Shown: positions 43,889 through 53,402, counted from the stretch's first letter. The stretch is DNA of 64,000 bases from Leptospira semungkisensis (GCF_004770055.1 NZ_RQEP01000005.1:1054001-1118000); one strand, 5' to 3'. The notes: generated by a model not told the origin, from the letters alone. Translations and numbers: made by a program.

Positions 43889-44545
43889 TCATTTAACAAT
43901 ACACGGTTTTTTCAAATCCTCACTTGGATTTGCTTCTATCGTTGGAATAATCTCATACCAGTCAAATTTGCTTCTTTGATTAGCATATCTCTCCTCTGCA
44001 GTCTGCGGATTAGGGTAAGGAGCCCCTTTTTCAATAATCTTAAGTCTAATCGAATGATTGGGTGGAAGATCTAATGTGGTTTCCAGTCTTCCAGTATGCG
44101 CAGCACCGTAACTAACGAATGAAAATCTATATTCGTTCTTCCCCACATTTGTCGGCATTCTATATTCACAGCCTTCTACAAATGCAAACCTTATATCTGA
44201 TTTCACTGCTTGCGGTAAGTTTTTAATATCTGAGTAATATGACTCCCAATATTCACTTTCAGGATGAACACTCGAAGGTATTTCAAGAAGTGGGTTTCTA
44301 TCCGCAAAGAAGATAAAAAGCTGATATACATGCTCGTTTTCATCTCCTCTCATACTCATCTTAGGAGGACTTGGGTTCGTAAATTGAAACTTAATATAAG
44401 TATTTTGAAAGTTCTCTATTTTTCTTGGCCAGTAGTAAGAAGCTATTCCGTATCTACAGCCCTCGGTACAAAGGATAACGAAGAAAAAAAGAACTAAAGA
44501 ATATTTTAACATTAAGATTTGTTGCGAAAAATATCTAGCGTGCAT
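43889..44545 (-). CDS. lipoprotein B, second gene downstream of the RHS gene
   Basis: About 218 residues. A signal sequence ends in a lipobox-like ILCTEGC. I start at the ATG at 44545, which overlaps the preceding stop as TAATG, a coupling arrangement; an ATG at 44512 is the alternative. The mature protein is beta-rich and carries GCEYRMP, then a motif N-x-SIR (NHSIRL), and ends PCIVK. The same three landmarks occur in lipoprotein A upstream, so they are diverged paralogues. No enzyme motif. Codons are noticeably AT-rich compared with neighbours. Immunity, accessory or delivery role for the RHS protein is inferred from position only. Confidence 0.65.
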   Translation of the reverse strand: MHARYFSQQILMLKYSLVLFFFVILCTEGCRYGIASYYWPRKIENFQNTYIKFQFTNPSPPKMSMRGDENEHVYQLFIFFADRNPLLEIPSSVHPESEYWESYYSDIKNLPQAVKSDIRFAFVEGCEYRMPTNVGKNEYRFSFVSYGAAHTGRLETTLDLPPNHSIRLKIIEKGAPYPNPQTAEERYANQRSKFDWYEIIPTIEANPSEDLKKPCIVK

Positions 44546-45207
44546 TATAAATTGCATGGAAGATCGGAGTCGCTTGGTGGCGTCTTTTCAACGTGAAAAG
44601 TAAGATCAATTATCTGTTCACTCAAATATCGATACGAAGACGGCCAGTTCTGCGTATCCTTGATTATTCGAAGGTTTTCCTGCGATTGGAATTCTTCCGG
44701 TGAAACCTCCACTCGAATAGATTGATTTTCGGACAGATCGATTTTTTTAATAGCAAATCCCCTCTTGCTCTTCTCAAAGTCGAAGAACATAATAGTAAAT
44801 TTATTTACTCCCGAAGGTAGTGGAATCCTATATTCGCAGCCGAATTGAAATTCTTCCCGCCGACTATTCGAAAAAAATTGCCAGACTACATTTTTATATA
44901 GTCCGTCATTTTTACTACGAAAGTATTCGTGTGAAGGATTAACCGGATACGAAATTCCTTTGATCCAGCTGTCGGCTTCGTAATCATATGATTCAACGTA
45001 GAGATTGAATGATCTCTTATTCTTTTCTATTTGAGTTCTATTTTCCAAAATCGGAATCTCATAATCTTTAATGTGTAGAATTAAGAATGTATTTTTCTGA
45101 TTGGGTATAGAGAAGCTTCTTCTTGGACCTGCAATTCCGCCGATGGGAACACAATCTCCAGTTGCAAAAAGAATAATTACGTAGATCGGAAACCAATACT
45201 TACTCAT
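44545..45207 (-). CDS. lipoprotein A, coupled directly to the RHS gene
   Basis: About 220 residues. I start at the ATG at 45207, which overlaps the RHS stop as ATGA and has GGAAG seven bases upstream; an ATG at 45222 has no better RBS. Signal sequence with a lipobox-like ATGDC. The mature part is beta-rich with GCEYRIP, NQSIRV and the terminal PCNL, matching lipoprotein B. A disulfide between the GC and PC cysteines is plausible. This is the position where immunity genes for RHS toxins are found, but immunity proteins are usually not lipoproteins, so it could instead be an anchor or chaperone. Confidence 0.68.
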   Translation of the reverse strand: MSKYWFPIYVIILFATGDCVPIGGIAGPRRSFSIPNQKNTFLILHIKDYEIPILENRTQIEKNKRSFNLYVESYDYEADSWIKGISYPVNPSHEYFRSKNDGLYKNVVWQFFSNSRREEFQFGCEYRIPLPSGVNKFTIMFFDFEKSKRGFAIKKIDLSENQSIRVEVSPEEFQSQENLRIIKDTQNWPSSYRYLSEQIIDLTFHVEKTPPSDSDLPCNL

Positions 45208-48200
45208 CTGATACTTCCACATGTTCTGTTCGTCCCTTCCCCATACTTTAAAATTAACCCGAAAGGGATGTCTTTGTCATAGTAGAATTTTATTGCATAT
45301 CCAAGAGTATCTGCCCCAACTGATTTCCAATCTTTTGATATTATACTTTTTATAGTTGAAGCAACACCGTAAATATTCAAAGCCATCGGAAGCCACTGCA
45401 TCTGAGCAACCAAAATTGGATAGCCGTAAAGACCTGCGCCTGCCAACATGCCTCCAAGTTGTCCCGCAGCGGCATAACATGCTCCTTTTCTGGCACTTTC
45501 TTCATCCCAATGAATATTGTTAATACTTGATTTAGAATATCCACCACCTATATAAGCTTGCAAAGTCCAAAGTGAAAGTATTGAGCCTATTGCCATTACC
45601 CCCACCACTGCTGCCGCGCCTGCAATTCCCAAAGCGGTTGCCACTGCGATAACAGGTATCAAACTAATTGCAACAAACGCCGTAGCAAGCGCCGTAGCCA
45701 ATGCAGTAATCACCAAGAAGGATGCAACAGCCAAGGCAAATAGCCCAGCGACAAGAGCGGTCGCTCCAGCTGTAAAGGCTAAAGCGGATGCGAGTCCAGC
45801 AGCTCCTATCCCAAGCGCACCGGCCACAGCAGACAACTGACCTAAACTGCTAGCCCCTACTACGGCACTGGTTCCGATAACCCCAGCTCCAATGGCCCCA
45901 GCAATCATTACTGCGTTAGCTCCGAGTACGGCCGACGCGGCTCCTATAATTCCTCCCGCTGCCGCCAAGCCTAACATTGTCGCAGCTCCTATTGTTGCAG
46001 TAGCTCCAGCAAAAACACCTCCGCCAATCGCATTTGCAATCAATCCGACCGGATTCAATATCGCAGCAATTGCCCCTATAGCATTCCACCTTGCGCTGCT
46101 TACGTAAAAGGCTCTCTGCAATGCAGCACTGATTACTATATTAAAGTTTAAGAATCCTAATCCGTTCTTAGACAACCAACTACTGAATACGCTATGTCCA
46201 GTCGGATCTGTATACTTGATCGGATTCCCTTCCGTATACATGTATACATCATTTCCCATAGGACTTGATCCGTTGATTTGATCATCAGCTTGTAGAAAGC
46301 GTCCTAGGATGGGGTCATAGTATCTTGCTTTATAATAATAGAGTCCTGTTTCTTTATCTTCTTCTTGTCCTGTGTATTTGTATCTAAATACATCTGGTCC
46401 AGCTGAGTCTGTTCTATTAATTTCTCCGTATGGCTTATATGATACGAAGGATGCTCCTGCTTGTTCTCCACCGGTGACTCTGTTTCCATTTCCATCCGTT
46501 GCCATTACGATGGAGCCTAAATGATCTGGGTGTAGAAAGATGAATCCTGAGATTGGTATCCCGGCTCCGGACCCTGGATCACTTACTCCTGGTGTTCCTG
46601 AGTTGATCACTGGCAAGAGCGTCCATGGTGATGTTCCATTTCCTCCCGGCAATAACACGGAACAATTTGCAAAGGATAATAGTAAGATTGGTGTTGTAAA
46701 CTTTAGCGTCGCTTTCCAAATTCCATCTCCCCAACTGAGCAGAACAAATCCAAGTCCTAAGAATAGAGAAACATAAAGAAATGCGAAGTTTACCTTTGGT
46801 GATAAGAATAAAAGCTTCATTCCTCGAATGCCTATATCCTTGGATTGCCACACGAACGTATTCCAAGCTACGTTTGCTGTTGAGGATCCTGAATGAATGC
46901 TCGATGCATCGCTTACAAGAGTCGCATCAGTCCTTGTCCATTGTCCGACAAGGTCTCCTGAATTTCCTCTAAAGTATAATGTATGTTGTGGAGACTTGCT
47001 AGGAGCAAGAACGACTTCATACAATCCACCGAGTGAGATTGTTTTCAGTCCATCGCTTGTCTTTGTCTTACGGATTCTTGTTCCTGTAAAATCATAGTCA
47101 AAGGTTACTGTATCTCCTCCGTCAGTTTGCATGCTCTTTAACTTTTGGAATGGATTATACGAGAAGGCATTTCCGTTACGATTCACTACATTTCCGGAAG
47201 CGTCATAAGCATAAGTATAGATTGTTCCATTATTGTTTACTTGAGTAACTGCATTCTTATGAGAAGGATCTCCGTATGTATATGTGATATTTCCTTTCTG
47301 CAGTAGTTTACCCGAGTCGGAGTATTGATAAGTTTCCGAACCATAGACACCCGCAGCAGAAGACAATCGATCAATCGTATCATACATGAAATTCTGATTT
47401 CGAACTGGGTTCTTTTTATCCGCAATAGCTTGATAGTTCCCAGAAGCATCATATGAGTATTGATTGTCCTGGTAAACACTTGAGTCGATTCCAGTCTTCA
47501 ATCCTACTAATCTTTGTTGCAACGGATCGAAAGTTATATCCGTCTTCACTCCATTGCCTAAAATTCTTTGGATCTTCAAAAGATTATCTTCGAATGTAGG
47601 TCCTGCGTATTGCACGATCGGGAAATCGGAGCCACTTCCATCCGCCGGAGTCAAAGTCACTCCAGAAAGATATCCCGCTTCAGAATATATGTTTTTCGCG
47701 ATACTTCCATCCGGATAAGTCACTTGCTCTACTTGATTTTGTAGGTTGTAGCTTTTTTGAACGAGGAATGTTAGCGATTCATCTGTAAGAGTTTTCTTTA
47801 GGATAGTTTGATTTCCTCGAATATCGTATCCGAATTCAGTGCTTCCCAAAGGATCAGTTGCCTTGGAAAGCCTTCCAATTGCATTTGCAGCACTCGTGCT
47901 ATCATATTCGAATGAATGGATCTCAGTAATTCCTTGTGGATCGGTCGCTTTCTCTTGCACTACTCTTCCCAAAGCATCATACGAATATTGAGAAGAAGCA
48001 CCGTTCGCAAAAGTTTGCCCGCTTAGATTTCCAGTAACTGGATCATAGCTGAAGGTAGTCGTTCCCGAATCTGGATGGATTACTTGGGTTTGATTGCCTG
48101 AAAGATTGGTCTGGATATAAGTTGTTCCGTTCTCCGGATCAATGATTTGTGAAGTCTTCCCATTTGCAGAATATTTATAACCGATCGTCTTACCTTGCTG

Positions 48201-51200
48201 TGTTAAAGAAACAACCTGTCCTATCGAATTCTTGTTCTCAACAGTTTGCTTAATTATATTTCCATTGAGAAGGTCCTGAGTCGTTGTGTTTAAACCGTCT
48301 TTTTGGATCACAACGGATCTTCCATTATTGCTGCTGGATCCGGTGAGAGCACCTTCGGCATCGTAACTAAATGTAGTCCAAGAAATAGGATTCGATCCTT
48401 CGATATAAGGATCTATCTCTTTGATCTTCTGTCCTTCTCGATTCGTATTCGTCTCTTCAACCAAAACATAACCGTTTATTAAACTACTTCTCTTTTTAGA
48501 AAGACCAGTTAGGACATTCGAAGATTCTTCCTGCCAAGATTCTCCATCGCTTCTACGGAATGTCTTACGAACGAGTTGGTTCTCTATATCTCCTGTATTT
48601 TCATACTCAATCTTTTCCGACCAATCCGTTTCACCAGGCATATAGCTGAAAACTGCACGATTGAATTTATCATACTCTGTTTTGGAAACTCCTCCGTTCG
48701 GATCTGTTGTGGAGAGTTCCATTCCATTCGTAAGATCATATGATTTCTGAAGAACATGTCCTAGAGAATTTGTAACCTTGACTGGATACTTGTGCACTAC
48801 TGTATCATACTCGATGGTATTTACATTGCCGTTCGAGTCTTTTGTGACGCTAGGATTTCCGTATGTATCATAAGCTTGGATAAACTGACTCTTCCAAACT
48901 CCGTTTGAGACCATTCCCTTTACTTCCGAGACTTGGAAATTAGAATAATTGATCTGTTTGTGCGATACTAACTCTCCATCTTTTGAAACCTGAATATCAG
49001 CAGGTTTATCAAGAACACCGCTATTCCAATCATTCAAATAGCTTGTAGTTTCCGTAAGCACTGAGCCATTGATAGAAGTATTCTTTGTGCTCACATGCCC
49101 ATAAGAGTCGTACGCCTTAGAAACTTGAGTTGTAGTTAAAACTTGTCCGCCTTGGTATTGGGTCTCGGAGCTATCTCCAGGCAATACCAAGATTCCGCCC
49201 AAAATGGAAGTGGATTTAGCAAAGGTATTCGTAGTTTCTGAAATCTTGATCCCATTCTTATATTTCGTTTGAGAAGTCGCAACACCCGCCATCTCGATAA
49301 AACTCGGATTATAAGAAGAAACAACCACCTCATTGGAGATCTCATCGGTTTGAGTTACCGTTTGGAAACCTATATAAGAAGAATTTCTAAATCCGTTCAA
49401 ATAGAATCTCGAATACGAAAATAAACAATTCTTAGCGCTTAATAAAGTATCTCCTACCTTTTGAGTTAGTCTCGTAGCTAAATAGTCTGCTCCAGTAAAA
49501 GGAATAAACTGTGGCTTAGACGAATCATACAAACTCGGTTGGATTGCCCCGCTATGATTCTTTGCCAATTGATATTCAATTCCAAGAGTTAGATCCCCTG
49601 ATGATGAAGTTGCCCCATTCTGGATCGTAGTCAATAATCCACTCGGAAGATCTTGGTTAAAACGAATATAATGAAGTTGTACATTAGATTCGTACGGAAA
49701 TGTTCTCACCACATTGGTTCGGACCGTTGGAGCACTACTCTGTATTGTGGTGATCAAATTTACTTGATTCGCGTTCATGCCTAATATCTCAGGCTTTCCA
49801 TCTCCATTTGCATCTAAGGCCATTAAATAACCGCCAGTAGACCAGGAATCATCCCCACTCGCAGAATACGTAATATAACCATTCGAATCTAACTTAGCAT
49901 AAGATACATATAATGTAGAAGAAGCCGCATCATACCGAACGAAATCGGGTTTGCCGTCTTGGTTCAAATCCACGAAATCCTTCGGATTCCGCCAATTCGA
50001 ATAACCCATAGAAGAAGCATCACTAGATCCGGTGCTTGCAGTAATATAAGAATTGAGATCGATAGGAACTTCGAAATAAGAACCGTTTGTAATAGTAACT
50101 TGAAATTCAGTCACTGTTTGCGTTGTAGTATTCCCACTCGCGTCAGTTTGCTGTGTCGTGTTAGAATCGGCCCGGATCGTGTCCGCTATTCCATCGCCAT
50201 TTAAATCCGAAGAAACATTTTGGTTCCAAGGAACTTGAATTGCTGTTAAATATTTACTCTGAGAATTGCTATAGATTTGAACGTTGAAAAACGGATTCGA
50301 AACATTGGAACTATCGTAGGAAACTTGGTCTTTTACACTGTCCCCAGAAAGATCCACATTCACATACGTAACGTTTGAAGTGGAACCTGCGACCTGTCTT
50401 GCATAGGCCTTATTTACATTGATTGTCTGAAGAGGACTGGCTCCACTAGTAATGAAGTTCCTACCGTTAAAAGGATAATAAGAAACAGTACCTTGAGTTC
50501 CAGACATAGCGAAGAAAGCGAAGTCAGGATAACCATCTCCGTTTATATCAGTGATAAATTGATCACCGGTTTTCCCAAAATCAGTTCTAGAAACCTTAGA
50601 GGTTTCCAAAATTTGCAAGGCTCCATTCTGAAAATCTAAGAAAGTAACTAAAAGATCCTTGGAAGAAGTTCCACTATTAATCCGAACAAAATCGGGTACG
50701 CCATTCCCATCAAAATCTACTAACTGCTGGAACTCGGTTCCAAATGTAGGAATGCTTAACGTCTGCAGCTTTTGAAAACCGGAACCAGTCGACGTATAGA
50801 CCACAAGATTGTTACTGGAATCAGCTTGGATATAATCTGTCTTCCCGTCTCCATTCATATCGGCTACAAATTGCTTAATCGTAGTATTGCTTGCACTTGA
50901 AGTTAAACCAAGTGCAGTAACGGAAGAATAGGTAGTAGAGCTAAAATCAGGACCATAATATACTTTTAAAGGATCTCCGTTGTCCGTTAAGACTAGAAAG
51001 TCGCTCTTACCGTCTGCATTGTAATCACCAGGAAGAATTCTACCGTTAAGGGTGATCCCAATATGGCTTCCCACCAAAGTATTCGATGCACTTAAAGAGT
51101 TTCCGCTTGCGGCTTCCCAATTTGATAAAGGGGTCACAGAGAATTTTTGATTCGTCATCGTTCCGTTCACTCGTACGATCTCCGGCACTCCATCTCCATT

Positions 51201-52367
51201 TGTGTCCGCTGGAGTTACGAAGGAGGTAGTCACACCATTTGTGCAAATGTCCTGGTATGCGGCTATACCGGAGGCACAAAGTCCCCCAGCCGTAAACCAG
51301 GAAGCAACGAGGCAGGCATAATTAGCAGAACATAGACAAGCATTTTGAGTAGCTGTGCAATTGGCTTGATTGGCCGAATCTTTTGCCTTATAAGAAAGAT
51401 CGAAATTCTTACTGCTAGAGCTTAGAATATTAGCTTGGTTTGTTCTCTCCGTATAATTGAAAACAATCGGTTTATAATTCTCTCTTTCGAAAGAAGATAA
51501 TAAAGGCCCGAGTTCGCTTGAAGAATCAAAATCGAGATTATAAGTATCTACTAACTGCTCGGAGCCATTTGCATCGTTTGCATATGCTTGGATTTGGCTT
51601 AATAGTTTCTTGCGAATACCGGAATTTGTTAAGTAAAATGCCTGTTCCTTCCAACCGCTTGGGCGATCGGAATAAATAAACTCTATCCTCGCATTACCTC
51701 TCGCATACTTGATCTCTTGCGGCAGAGGCTCATCCGAATTCAGAGTGTCCGAAGCGTAAGTAATATCATAACCATTCCCAAATCGATCACGGACTCTATC
51801 CAAATAAAGAGTCACCGGGCCGCTCTCGCCTTGCACAATAGAGTTAGAACCACTTGCAGAGTTCCTTCCGTATTCGTACGTTACACCGGAAGGATCCCGT
51901 AGAGTCCAAGCAGTTCCATCAAATGTTGCCTTGTAAAAAGACTCGATCTTAGTTCGATACACTCCGCTACTTCCGGTAGAGATGAGTTCACCTAAGAGGC
52001 TTGAACTAAAACCATCGGAGGAACCGAAATGCACTCCTAGATTTGGATTCTTCAGAATTCTCGGAAAACCACCCAAACCCCAGCCTTTTCCCACAATCGA
52101 TTGATTGCCGTTGGAATAATCGATCGTAATGGAGGGAACCATATCTCCAGCGCCCGGCGGAGCTTGGATAGAAAGTGAAAAGGAAGGCTTACCACTTACT
52201 CCGATTTGAACATTCGGAAGCGGAAGAGGAATGCTCGTCTCACCTCCCGTAAAGGCGGCAGCGAAATAATTTAAGATCGGTTTGAGAGGATTCCAAGCAA
52301 GGAGAAGAAAGGAAGAAAGAATAATAACAGAAAAAGATAATATTCGGGTTCTATATAGATTTAGCAT
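45204..52367 (-). CDS. giant SpvB/FG-GAP/RHS protein with a hydrophobic Ala/Gly-rich C-terminus
   Basis: About 2,387 residues. I start at the ATG at 52367, with GGAG nine bases upstream. Order: a hydrophobic N-terminal signal or anchor; a SpvB/TcaC N-terminal domain (SIQAPPGAGDMVPSI, GKGWGLGG); a six-cysteine insert; about nine DxNGDGxxD calcium-type FG-GAP repeats (nt ~51,215-49,775); RHS/YD repeats; an RHS core (GQEEDKETGLYYYKARYYDP, then GRFLQADD, YTEGNPIKYTDPTGHS). Two hydrophobic helices plus an LSFANC lipobox-like spot interrupt the RHS part (nt ~46,820-46,640). After DPTGHS, ~190 Ala/Gly-rich residues form repeated GxxxG-like helices, then a soluble tail. This resembles RHS polymorphic toxins and Tc-C proteins; the toxin part is not a known enzyme, and a membrane-active domain is inferred. 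Confidence 0.85.
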   Translation of the reverse strand: MLNLYRTRILSFSVIILSSFLLLAWNPLKPILNYFAAAFTGGETSIPLPLPNVQIGVSGKPSFSLSIQAPPGAGDMVPSITIDYSNGNQSIVGKGWGLGGFPRILKNPNLGVHFGSSDGFSSSLLGELISTGSSGVYRTKIESFYKATFDGTAWTLRDPSGVTYEYGRNSASGSNSIVQGESGPVTLYLDRVRDRFGNGYDITYASDTLNSDEPLPQEIKYARGNARIEFIYSDRPSGWKEQAFYLTNSGIRKKLLSQIQAYANDANGSEQLVDTYNLDFDSSSELGPLLSSFERENYKPIVFNYTERTNQANILSSSSKNFDLSYKAKDSANQANCTATQNACLCSANYACLVASWFTAGGLCASGIAAYQDICTNGVTTSFVTPADTNGDGVPEIVRVNGTMTNQKFSVTPLSNWEAASGNSLSASNTLVGSHIGITLNGRILPGDYNADGKSDFLVLTDNGDPLKVYYGPDFSSTTYSSVTALGLTSSASNTTIKQFVADMNGDGKTDYIQADSSNNLVVYTSTGSGFQKLQTLSIPTFGTEFQQLVDFDGNGVPDFVRINSGTSSKDLLVTFLDFQNGALQILETSKVSRTDFGKTGDQFITDINGDGYPDFAFFAMSGTQGTVSYYPFNGRNFITSGASPLQTINVNKAYARQVAGSTSNVTYVNVDLSGDSVKDQVSYDSSNVSNPFFNVQIYSNSQSKYLTAIQVPWNQNVSSDLNGDGIADTIRADSNTTQQTDASGNTTTQTVTEFQVTITNGSYFEVPIDLNSYITASTGSSDASSMGYSNWRNPKDFVDLNQDGKPDFVRYDAASSTLYVSYAKLDSNGYITYSASGDDSWSTGGYLMALDANGDGKPEILGMNANQVNLITTIQSSAPTVRTNVVRTFPYESNVQLHYIRFNQDLPSGLLTTIQNGATSSSGDLTLGIEYQLAKNHSGAIQPSLYDSSKPQFIPFTGADYLATRLTQKVGDTLLSAKNCLFSYSRFYLNGFRNSSYIGFQTVTQTDEISNEVVVSSYNPSFIEMAGVATSQTKYKNGIKISETTNTFAKSTSILGGILVLPGDSSETQYQGGQVLTTTQVSKAYDSYGHVSTKNTSINGSVLTETTSYLNDWNSGVLDKPADIQVSKDGELVSHKQINYSNFQVSEVKGMVSNGVWKSQFIQAYDTYGNPSVTKDSNGNVNTIEYDTVVHKYPVKVTNSLGHVLQKSYDLTNGMELSTTDPNGGVSKTEYDKFNRAVFSYMPGETDWSEKIEYENTGDIENQLVRKTFRRSDGESWQEESSNVLTGLSKKRSSLINGYVLVEETNTNREGQKIKEIDPYIEGSNPISWTTFSYDAEGALTGSSSNNGRSVVIQKDGLNTTTQDLLNGNIIKQTVENKNSIGQVVSLTQQGKTIGYKYSANGKTSQIIDPENGTTYIQTNLSGNQTQVIHPDSGTTTFSYDPVTGNLSGQTFANGASSQYSYDALGRVVQEKATDPQGITEIHSFEYDSTSAANAIGRLSKATDPLGSTEFGYDIRGNQTILKKTLTDESLTFLVQKSYNLQNQVEQVTYPDGSIAKNIYSEAGYLSGVTLTPADGSGSDFPIVQYAGPTFEDNLLKIQRILGNGVKTDITFDPLQQRLVGLKTGIDSSVYQDNQYSYDASGNYQAIADKKNPVRNQNFMYDTIDRLSSAAGVYGSETYQYSDSGKLLQKGNITYTYGDPSHKNAVTQVNNNGTIYTYAYDASGNVVNRNGNAFSYNPFQKLKSMQTDGGDTVTFDYDFTGTRIRKTKTSDGLKTISLGGLYEVVLAPSKSPQHTLYFRGNSGDLVGQWTRTDATLVSDASSIHSGSSTANVAWNTFVWQSKDIGIRGMKLLFLSPKVNFAFLYVSLFLGLGFVLLSWGDGIWKATLKFTTPILLLSFANCSVLLPGGNGTSPWTLLPVINSGTPGVSDPGSGAGIPISGFIFLHPDHLGSIVMATDGNGNRVTGGEQAGASFVSYKPYGEINRTDSAGPDVFRYKYTGQEEDKETGLYYYKARYYDPILGRFLQADDQINGSSPMGNDVYMYTEGNPIKYTDPTGHSVFSSWLSKNGLGFLNFNIVISAALQRAFYVSSARWNAIGAIAAILNPVGLIANAIGGGVFAGATATIGAATMLGLAAAGGIIGAASAVLGANAVMIAGAIGAGVIGTSAVVGASSLGQLSAVAGALGIGAAGLASALAFTAGATALVAGLFALAVASFLVITALATALATAFVAISLIPVIAVATALGIAGAAAVVGVMAIGSILSLWTLQAYIGGGYSKSSINNIHWDEESARKGACYAAAGQLGGMLAGAGLYGYPILVAQMQWLPMALNIYGVASTIKSIISKDWKSVGADTLGYAIKFYYDKDIPFGLILKYGEGTNRTCGSIR

Positions 52368-52703
52368 AGGCGGTTTCTCCATATCTTTTTACGCATTGGA
52401 GTTCTTCGGTTAAAAAGCACTCCATGTCATGGTTTTTGAGACCACACCTAGGACCTACAAATTTTCGTCACTGTTATGTCAAAAGATAGAATTACGCGAA
52501 AAAAATGAATTATGGTTGGAAATTCAAATCTAATACGCTATTTTAGCGAGCGTTATACGTTTTTTGGCGAATTGGCAGAGTAATTTAAGTTTCATATTTA
52601 AACTAGAGCAAAAGAAATTACTCGAGTAACAAATGAACCTGCTTGCTGGAAAAGAGAATCACAACTTACATCTAATAAATGGGATATAGCTAGGAGAGAA
52701 CAA
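52368..52703. other. 336-base spacer between divergent RHS and SRPBCC genes
   Basis: Holds the leaders of both genes. A good promoter candidate for the RHS gene is at 52454-52482. A small hairpin CGCTA-ttt-TAGCG is at 52536-52548 and the palindrome CCATG-t-CATGG at 52422-52432. The SRPBCC gene has a strong RBS (AGGAGAG). No gene or RNA is seen. Confidence 0.4.
52454..52482 (-). promoter_or_regulatory. putative promoter of the RHS operon
   Basis: Minus-strand TTGACA (52477-52482), a perfect -35 consensus, with a weak -10-like TGTAGG 17 bases further on (52454-52459). It would give a leader of about 80 bases that includes the CCATG-t-CATGG palindrome. Confidence 0.35.
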
Positions 52704-53246
52704 ATGAAAATTTTTTTACGGATATTACTCGGGATCGTGCTCGTGCTAGGACTGATCGGAATCTTTGCTCCGAAGGAGTTCAGCCTACAAAGAGATATTA
52801 CGATCAATAAACCGAAGAACATTGTCTTCGATGAATTGAAACTATTAAGAAATCATGATAAATGGAGCGCTTGGTCCAAGAAAGATCCTAATATGAAAAA
52901 GGAATTTGTGGGAACTGATGGAACAGTTGGTTTTACTTCTCGCTGGGAAAGTAAGAACGAAGAGCTGGGAGTAGGAGAACAAGAAATCAAGAAAATTGTC
53001 GAAGGCGAAAGACTGGAAACAGAGATCCGTTTCAAGGTCCCGTTCGAGGCGGCTTTTTCTAGCTATCTGACTACAGATTCCGTGGGCACGAATCAAACCA
53101 AGGTAACTCTTGGAATGCATGATGAGATGCCTTTTCCGATCAATATCGTCGGTTTCATTGTGAATGTTTGCTTCGATAATAAGGCAAAGATCATCAAAGA
53201 CTTCGATGCAACTTTAGCAGGCTTGAAGGCAGAATTAGAGAAATAG
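52704..53246 (+). CDS. SRPBCC-fold (polyketide cyclase-like) protein with membrane anchor
   Basis: 180 residues. One N-terminal membrane helix (ILLGIVLVLGLIGIFAP) precedes the START/SRPBCC pattern: FSLQRDITINKPKNIVFDELK, then HDKWSAWSKKDPNMKKEFVG, and the beta-rich second half. SRPBCC proteins bind hydrophobic ligands in a deep pocket. RBS AGGAGAG lies eight bases before the ATG. It stands alone between the RHS operon and the glycosyltransferase. Ligand unknown. Confidence 0.82.
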   Translation: MKIFLRILLGIVLVLGLIGIFAPKEFSLQRDITINKPKNIVFDELKLLRNHDKWSAWSKKDPNMKKEFVGTDGTVGFTSRWESKNEELGVGEQEIKKIVEGERLETEIRFKVPFEAAFSSYLTTDSVGTNQTKVTLGMHDEMPFPINIVGFIVNVCFDNKAKIIKDFDATLAGLKAELEK

Positions 53247-53277
53247 AACGCATTAGTACGGGTCAGAATTTAAAACG

Positions 53278-53394
53278 GCCCCCGCCCGGGGCAGGGTGGG
53301 GGGAGCGGTTCGTGGGCTGCCGAAGGGAACCTCATATCACAAACCTCCGACTCCTAAAAGCAAAAACCGAAGACAACTGGGCGCCTTATCGCCC
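53278..53394. repeat. second GC-rich hairpin-bearing intergenic element
   Basis: GC-rich stretch between convergent genes with GCCCC-cgccc-GGGGC (53278-53292) and GGGCG-ccttat-CGCCC (53379-53394). No T-run follows either hairpin. Its composition contrasts with the AT-rich flanks, like the island at 42519, though the two sequences do not obviously match. A dispersed repeat or terminator role is possible. Confidence 0.4.
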
Positions 53395-53402
53395 GACGCT
53401 AC

